Assembly (NCBI GenBank): GCA_965249785.1
Contig: CBDFMU010000031.1
Coordinates: 55,281-119,280, forward strand
Direction of reading: 5' to 3'
DNA: 64,000 nt
DNA from: M3007 sp965249785
GTDB taxonomy: Bacteria; Bacteroidota; Bacteroidia; Chitinophagales; Saprospiraceae
Each line of letters opens with the position of its first letter. Within the stretch, counting starts at the first letter, position 1. This document shows, one piece after another, positions 60,053 through 64,000 of this stretch. The notes under the pieces were generated by a model, which did no database searches, was not told the DNA's origin, and saw only the letters and a program-made list of their open reading frames with translations. The position numbers and the translations under genes are program-made.

Positions 60053-62608
60053 ATGCCTAAAGTGCTATTGATCGGCTGGGACGCCGCCGACTGGAAGATC
60101 ATCAATCCGCTACTGGACAAAGGGCTGCTGCCAAACCTGGCCAGTATGGTCAATAATGGCGTAATGGGCAATCTGGCTACTTTGGATCCCATGTTTTCGC
60201 CGATGTTGTGGACTTCTATTGCTACTGGCAAGCGGCCTTATCAACACGGTATACTAAGTTTCGCTGAACCCGAACCAGACGGATTAGGCGTACGACCCAT
60301 TCTGGGTGCTTCCCGCAAAGTAAAAGCGATCTGGAATATTCTCACTCAGGAGAAATATAAAACCCACGTGGCCGGCTGGTGGCCCAGTCACCCGGCGGAA
60401 CCCATCAACGGCATTTGCCTGTCCGATTTTTATCGGCAACATAAAGGTACCGACCTCTCCAACTGGGAACTCCCTCCCGACTGTGTCTGGCCCGAAGATC
60501 AACGCGAACTCTTCTCCCGCCTCCGCATTCATCCTGACGAGTTGACCGCCTCCCATCTGCTGCCCTTTGTTCCGCAGTTGGAAAAAGCCGATTGGCAGCA
60601 CGAAAAAGATTTGCAAAGTATCAAAAATATCACGGCGCAAGCGGCTACTACGCAGGCGGCTTTTACCCGAATTTTACGTACGGAAGAGTGGGATTTTGCC
60701 GCTGTATATTTCATTGCCCTGGACCATTATTGTCATGGCTTTATGAAATACCACCCACCACGCAGGCCACATATTGAGCAGCATAAGTTTGATTTATTCA
60801 AAAACGTGGTACGCGGCGGCTACCGTTATTTAGATATGATGCTAGGTCGTCTGCTGGAACTGGCTGGCGAAGATACCGTCGTGATGCTCGTCTCCGATCA
60901 CGGTTTTCAGCCCGACGCTCTGCGGCCCAAGGAAATACCGCAGGAGCCCGCCGGCATGGCCTATGAGCATAGTTATTACGGCGTCATCTGCGCCAAAGGC
61001 CCCGGCATCAAGAAGGACGGGCTGGTTTATGGGGCCTCGCTGCTGGATATTACCCCCACTTTATTGACTATTTTGGGACTTCCAGTCGGCAGTGATATGG
61101 ATGGTAAGGTGCTGTCCGGCATTTTTGAAGAGCCTCCTTCCCCCACGTATATACCCAGTTGGGAAGCCGTACCCGGCGAATCAGGCATGCCCCCTGCGGA
61201 CTATCTACTTCAGCCCTCCGTGAACGAGGAAATGGTGGAACAGTTGGCCGATCTGGGCTACGTAGAGGATCAAGGCCCCGATGCTGCGGCAAACAACCGG
61301 GCAATGGCCGAGTTCTGCAAATTCAATTTGGCCAGGGCCTATCTGGATGGTAATAAATTGGCCGAGGCGACGCAGGTTTATGAGGAATTGTACCGCGAAC
61401 ACCCGGAAGCACCGTGGTATATGATGCGTTTGGCCACTTGCTATCAAATAGCGGGACGACTCAAAGATTGTCGCGCACTAGTAAATTTACTGAAAACCAA
61501 AGACTTCTACGACCAGGCGGTACTCTCTGTAATGGAAGGCAGCTTGCTGCTTGGGGAAGGACGCTACCGCGAGGCATTAAAGGCTTTAAAAACCGCTGAG
61601 AAACAGGTAGATGCGGCGCAATCGCGCGTTTGGTTGCAAATAGCCCAGTGTTACCTGATGCTCGGTAAAAGTCGGGAAGCGGAGCAAGCCTGCAAAAAAC
61701 ACCTGGCTTTAGATCATGACACCGCTCTGGCCCACCAAATGCTGGGCATCTTATATTACAACGAAAAACGCTACGAAGAAGCCGCCGATAGCCTGCTGAC
61801 CGCCGTGGGACTGGATTATAACCTCGGCACCGCCCATTTTTATCTGGGGCTGGCCCTAATGGATTCCGGGTCATACCAGGCCAGTGCCGATGCTTTCGAG
61901 GTGTGTTTGCTGGTCATGCCACGTAATAATCTGGCCCGCACTCATTTGGCTTATCTATACCAGAAATTCCTGCAAAACCCCCAAAAAGCGGCCCAACATC
62001 GAACCGAGATCAGTCAATATACTGATGGAATTATCACGGTGGTTTCCGGGCTGCCGCGTTCGGGTACTTCCATGATGATGCAAATGCTGCATGCTGCCGG
62101 GTTGCCCATCTTTACGGATGAAGAACGGGAAGCTGATGAAAACAATCCCAAAGGCTATTTTGAACACAAAGCCGTAAAATCATTGATGCGTAATAAGGCT
62201 TGGCTCTCTTTAGCGACCGATAAGGTTGTAAAAATCGTGTCACCACTAATTACTCAACTGCCCGGCAATTACCACTACCGCGTGATTTTTATGGAACGCG
62301 ATCTCCACGAAATACTGCATTCGCAAAGTAAGATGCTGGCGCGTCTGGGTAAGAAAAACGGGGAAGATGTGTACCCTTTGAAATTGATGAACAATTACGA
62401 AAAAGCCCTGCGCGATTCCAAAGAATGGTTGCTCCGCAGCCCCAATGTGGAAGTGCTTTTTGTGTCGTATGCGGAAGCCGTGCAAAATCCTTTTATGACT
62501 GCCCTGCGCGTAAATGATTTTCTGGGCGGTGCATTGGCCCCCGAACGCATGGCCGCTGTAGCTGACCAGCAGTTATACCGTGAAAAAAATCCGGTTAGCG
62601 GTTTATAG
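60053..62608 (+). CDS. Phosphodiesterase - TPR - sulfotransferase fusion protein
   Basis: An 851-residue, apparently cytoplasmic protein with three parts. Residues 1 to about 390 are an alkaline-phosphatase-superfamily domain of the type I phosphodiesterase/nucleotide pyrophosphatase kind: VLLIGWDAADWKIINPLLDK (the first metal Asp), FSPMLWTSIATGKRPYQHGI (the Thr/Ser nucleophile region), ALDHYCHGFMKYHPP and VMLVSDHGFQPDALRP (the D..H..H metal ligands). Residues about 400-660 are TPR-like (CKFNLARAYLDGNKLAEATQ, SRVWLQIAQCYLMLGKSREA, LAHQMLGILYYNEKRYEEAA). Residues about 665-845 form a sulfotransferase: VVSGLPRSGTSMMMQMLHAA is the 5'-phosphosulfate-binding loop, VIFMERDLHEILHSQSKML the 3'-phosphate site. 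It may make and remove sulfate or phosphate groups on one substrate. It follows the tail-collar pair and the small gene. Confidence 0.85.
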   Translation: MPKVLLIGWDAADWKIINPLLDKGLLPNLASMVNNGVMGNLATLDPMFSPMLWTSIATGKRPYQHGILSFAEPEPDGLGVRPILGASRKVKAIWNILTQEKYKTHVAGWWPSHPAEPINGICLSDFYRQHKGTDLSNWELPPDCVWPEDQRELFSRLRIHPDELTASHLLPFVPQLEKADWQHEKDLQSIKNITAQAATTQAAFTRILRTEEWDFAAVYFIALDHYCHGFMKYHPPRRPHIEQHKFDLFKNVVRGGYRYLDMMLGRLLELAGEDTVVMLVSDHGFQPDALRPKEIPQEPAGMAYEHSYYGVICAKGPGIKKDGLVYGASLLDITPTLLTILGLPVGSDMDGKVLSGIFEEPPSPTYIPSWEAVPGESGMPPADYLLQPSVNEEMVEQLADLGYVEDQGPDAAANNRAMAEFCKFNLARAYLDGNKLAEATQVYEELYREHPEAPWYMMRLATCYQIAGRLKDCRALVNLLKTKDFYDQAVLSVMEGSLLLGEGRYREALKALKTAEKQVDAAQSRVWLQIAQCYLMLGKSREAEQACKKHLALDHDTALAHQMLGILYYNEKRYEEAADSLLTAVGLDYNLGTAHFYLGLALMDSGSYQASADAFEVCLLVMPRNNLARTHLAYLYQKFLQNPQKAAQHRTEISQYTDGIITVVSGLPRSGTSMMMQMLHAAGLPIFTDEEREADENNPKGYFEHKAVKSLMRNKAWLSLATDKVVKIVSPLITQLPGNYHYRVIFMERDLHEILHSQSKMLARLGKKNGEDVYPLKLMNNYEKALRDSKEWLLRSPNVEVLFVSYAEAVQNPFMTALRVNDFLGGALAPERMAAVADQQLYREKNPVSGL

Positions 62609-62730
62609 GAATTTAATAATTACCAGAACATTAGAGATTGGACATTTAAAAATTGTACAAAGCATTAAATGTCAATGATTAGTAACTGACTCCTTAATCC
62701 TGTCTCCTTATTTAACTTTTGTTTTTACAC
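62609..62730. repeat. Short inverted GACATTTAA/TTAAATGTC pair
   Basis: GACATTTAA (about 62640) and TTAAATGTC (about 62666) face each other across 17 bp in the 122-bp gap before the LRR gene. This is a small example of the gap-specific inverted words. Confidence 0.4.
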
Positions 62731-63354
62731 ATGGACGCGTCAACCAATACGCCTGTTTCCCCCAAACAACTAGCCAAAGCTAACCAGTGGTGGTCACACT
62801 GCTCCGATCCCTGGAAAAGGGCTTTCAACGAAGTAGCTCTACAGCGCAACAGTACCGAGGCCCTACCTGATGAACTGCTGCTCATCGTTTACCAGTCTCC
62901 CGCGCACCGTTTTGCGGGACCCAAGGCACCCTATCCGAATATGAGTTTTGAACTGGATGACTTGTCGGGACTGGTGGGATTGCCAAATATTTCTATATTA
63001 GTAGTAACTTTTCAACGGCTGACCAACGTGCAGGAAGTGAAGAGCATGAAGTCGCTGCGTTCACTTTTTGTACACGATAATCGTATTACGTCACTGGAAG
63101 GAGTAGAGGCGTTGCCTGATTTGCAGGAATTATACATCCAATGTAATCAAATTACGTCCCTCTTGCCATTGGCTGGCCTGACCCAACTTAAAACCCTCTA
63201 TTGTACTGATAACCTTTTCAGTAACCTAGATGGTGTAGGCCCGCAACATGCCGATAACTTGGAAAATTTCTTTTGCCTGCCCAACCCAAATCTGAAAGAC
63301 AAGACGGTATTTGCTTTTGAGCAAGAGGTTCGAATTCGTTGTCGCAAAGGTTGA
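62731..63354 (+). CDS. Leucine-rich repeat protein
   Basis: From ATG 62731 it is 207 residues (a TTG at 62719 would add four). Residues about 85-175 hold about four LRR units of the 22-residue SDS22-like kind: LVGLPNISILVVTFQRLTNV, VKSMKSLRSLFVHDNRITSL, VEALPDLQELYIQCNQITSL, LAGLTQLKTLYCTDNLFSNL. The N-terminus (about 1-70) is a helical region with WWSHCSDPWKRAFNEVAL. LRR folds mediate protein-protein contacts. There is no signal peptide. The gene is single, between the fusion protein and parE. Confidence 0.8.
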   Translation: MDASTNTPVSPKQLAKANQWWSHCSDPWKRAFNEVALQRNSTEALPDELLLIVYQSPAHRFAGPKAPYPNMSFELDDLSGLVGLPNISILVVTFQRLTNVQEVKSMKSLRSLFVHDNRITSLEGVEALPDLQELYIQCNQITSLLPLAGLTQLKTLYCTDNLFSNLDGVGPQHADNLENFFCLPNPNLKDKTVFAFEQEVRIRCRKG

Positions 63355-63617
63355 GTGGAATATTCCTGCTGGTGGATGGCCATCATAAATAATTTACTGC
63401 ATAAAAATGGCCGCGTGCGGACTACCGTCGGGCTGACGGTTTATGCTATATAGCGGCGGCAAGCTGTCTGATTTTCAAGCAAGGGCAGAATCATAGTAAA
63501 AAAATGTTGTACAAAATTGCGCATTTTACGGTTGATTTCCAATCCCAACACAACCTGCTCCTTCCAGGTTCGTTAGATTGACCTGTTAGGAAATTTCCCA
63601 ATTTTCCTCTTCTCCCA

Positions 63618-63650
63618 TTTGCTTTTTCGACGCAAATTGTTTTATCTTCG
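63618..63650 (+). promoter_or_regulatory. Promoter of parE
   Basis: TTTG at 63618-63621 and TATCTTCG at 63643-63650 are separated by 21 bp, a good match to the Bacteroidota sigma-A pattern with one deviation in the -7 box. The predicted transcript start is near 63657. The gap 63355-63617 also holds a CCGTC-GGGCT-GACGG hairpin at about 63425-63440. Confidence 0.5.
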
Positions 63651-63680
63651 CCCACATTTTGTTTCAAAAATAGCACTACT

Positions 63681-64000
63681 GTGGGCGATCTAAAAAATAC
63701 CGTAAAAAAGGGGAACTTAGCGGCTGTAAAAAACGGCTTAAAATCCAGCCGACCAGCTCTCCTGCGCATCAAAGAGGCATCGGCGAGCAAAAAAGAGGCT
63801 CCGGCGGATAAAAAAGACCAACCTATGGCAGAAGTAAGATATACGGAAGACGAAATCAGATCGCTCGACTGGCGCGAACACATCCGTCTGCGTCCGGGCA
63901 TGTACATCGGCAAACTCGGCGACGGCAGCAGCCCCGACGACGGTATCTATGTGCTGCTCAAAGAGGTGATCGACAATTGCATTGACGAGTTCGCAATGGG
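63681..64000 (+). CDS. parE: Topoisomerase IV subunit B (ParE), N-terminal fragment
   Basis: The last 58 codons of the window read MAEVRYTEDEIRSLDWREHI, then RLRPGMYIGKLGDGSSPDDG and IYVLLKEVIDNCIDEFAMG, the N-terminal ATPase part of GyrB/ParE. The E.ID.C.DE motif carries the catalytic Glu and Mg2+-binding Asn. The phrase GKLGDGSSPDDGIY is the Bacteroidota ParE form rather than GyrB. The family start is ATG 63825, but the frame is open for 48 more codons to GTG 63681 (VGDLKNTVKKGNLAAVKNGL, then a Lys/Ala-rich linker ASASKKEAPADKKDQP). The promoter just upstream would suit the longer form. The gene runs off the right edge. Confidence 0.85.
   Translation, partial: MGDLKNTVKKGNLAAVKNGLKSSRPALLRIKEASASKKEAPADKKDQPMAEVRYTEDEIRSLDWREHIRLRPGMYIGKLGDGSSPDDGIYVLLKEVIDNCIDEFAM

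Noticed and set aside
63491..63913. 140-codon minus-strand frame opposite parE
   Set aside because: It is antisense to the conserved ParE N-terminus and its promoter, with no family match.
1..64000. tRNA, rRNA or intact insertion sequence
   Set aside because: Read for T-loop/anticodon patterns, rRNA landmarks and transposase motifs (DDE, HUH); none was found by eye. A covariance search could still find a missed RNA.

Overview
The window is about 64 kb of a moderate-GC Bacteroidota chromosome. The evidence is a SusC/SusD pair with an ECF sigma/FecR pair, a type IX secretion sorting domain, a gliding-motility-type (CHU_C) C-terminal domain on a giant adhesin, TAnnTTTG-type -7 promoter boxes, and dispersed palindromes that begin and end in TGTCAT/ATGACA. 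A Saprospiria-like member fits best, but this is judged from gene families, not from a tree. No tRNA, rRNA, CRISPR array or intact insertion sequence was seen.

Layout. 1-4.3 kb: 5' end of a dprA-like gene, an SH3-domain protein, then an ECF sigma factor with a membrane/beta-barrel partner and a lipoprotein. 4.6-11 kb: two coiled-coil genes, then the most interesting locus. A TIR-transmembrane protein converges on an overlapping pair encoding a SIR2-TIR fusion and a STAND NTPase with a transmembrane segment, so three predicted NAD-related domains surround one signalling ATPase. 11-19 kb: a GH76-like protein, a DUF1801 protein, a DoxX-like protein, an AT-rich gene with an effector-associated-type N-terminus, hpd, a lipoprotein, a frameshifted DUF5691 gene and a small secreted protein. 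19.5-25 kb: a double amidohydrolase and a subtilase. 25-32.7 kb: a giant repeat adhesin, frameshifted just before its CHU_C domain.

33-54 kb: an adenylyltransferase/Nudix protein, then a polysaccharide utilisation locus: ECF sigma, FecR, SusC, SusD, GH43, a CBM6-like lipoprotein and a GH5-like glycosidase. It is followed by an AbiJ-like abortive-infection gene, a 1.06 kb tandem array of composite hairpins, a GyrI-like protein, a remnant of a second GH5-like gene, and then aldose epimerase, a GT-C glycosyltransferase, a sodium/solute symporter and two tandem membrane paralogues. The epimerase and symporter suit uptake of the sugars released by the PUL enzymes.

54-64 kb: a small secreted protein, a DUF2911/TPR protein, a T9SS cargo protein, two nearly identical tail-collar genes with a coupled 61-aa ORF, a phosphodiesterase-TPR-sulfotransferase fusion, an LRR protein and the start of topoisomerase IV subunit B (parE).

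Two genome-scale habits stand out. Many gaps carry a short word that is local to that gap and repeated in both orientations, so the gap can fold on itself. Four copies of an 80-95 bp MITE-like palindrome are also scattered through the window.
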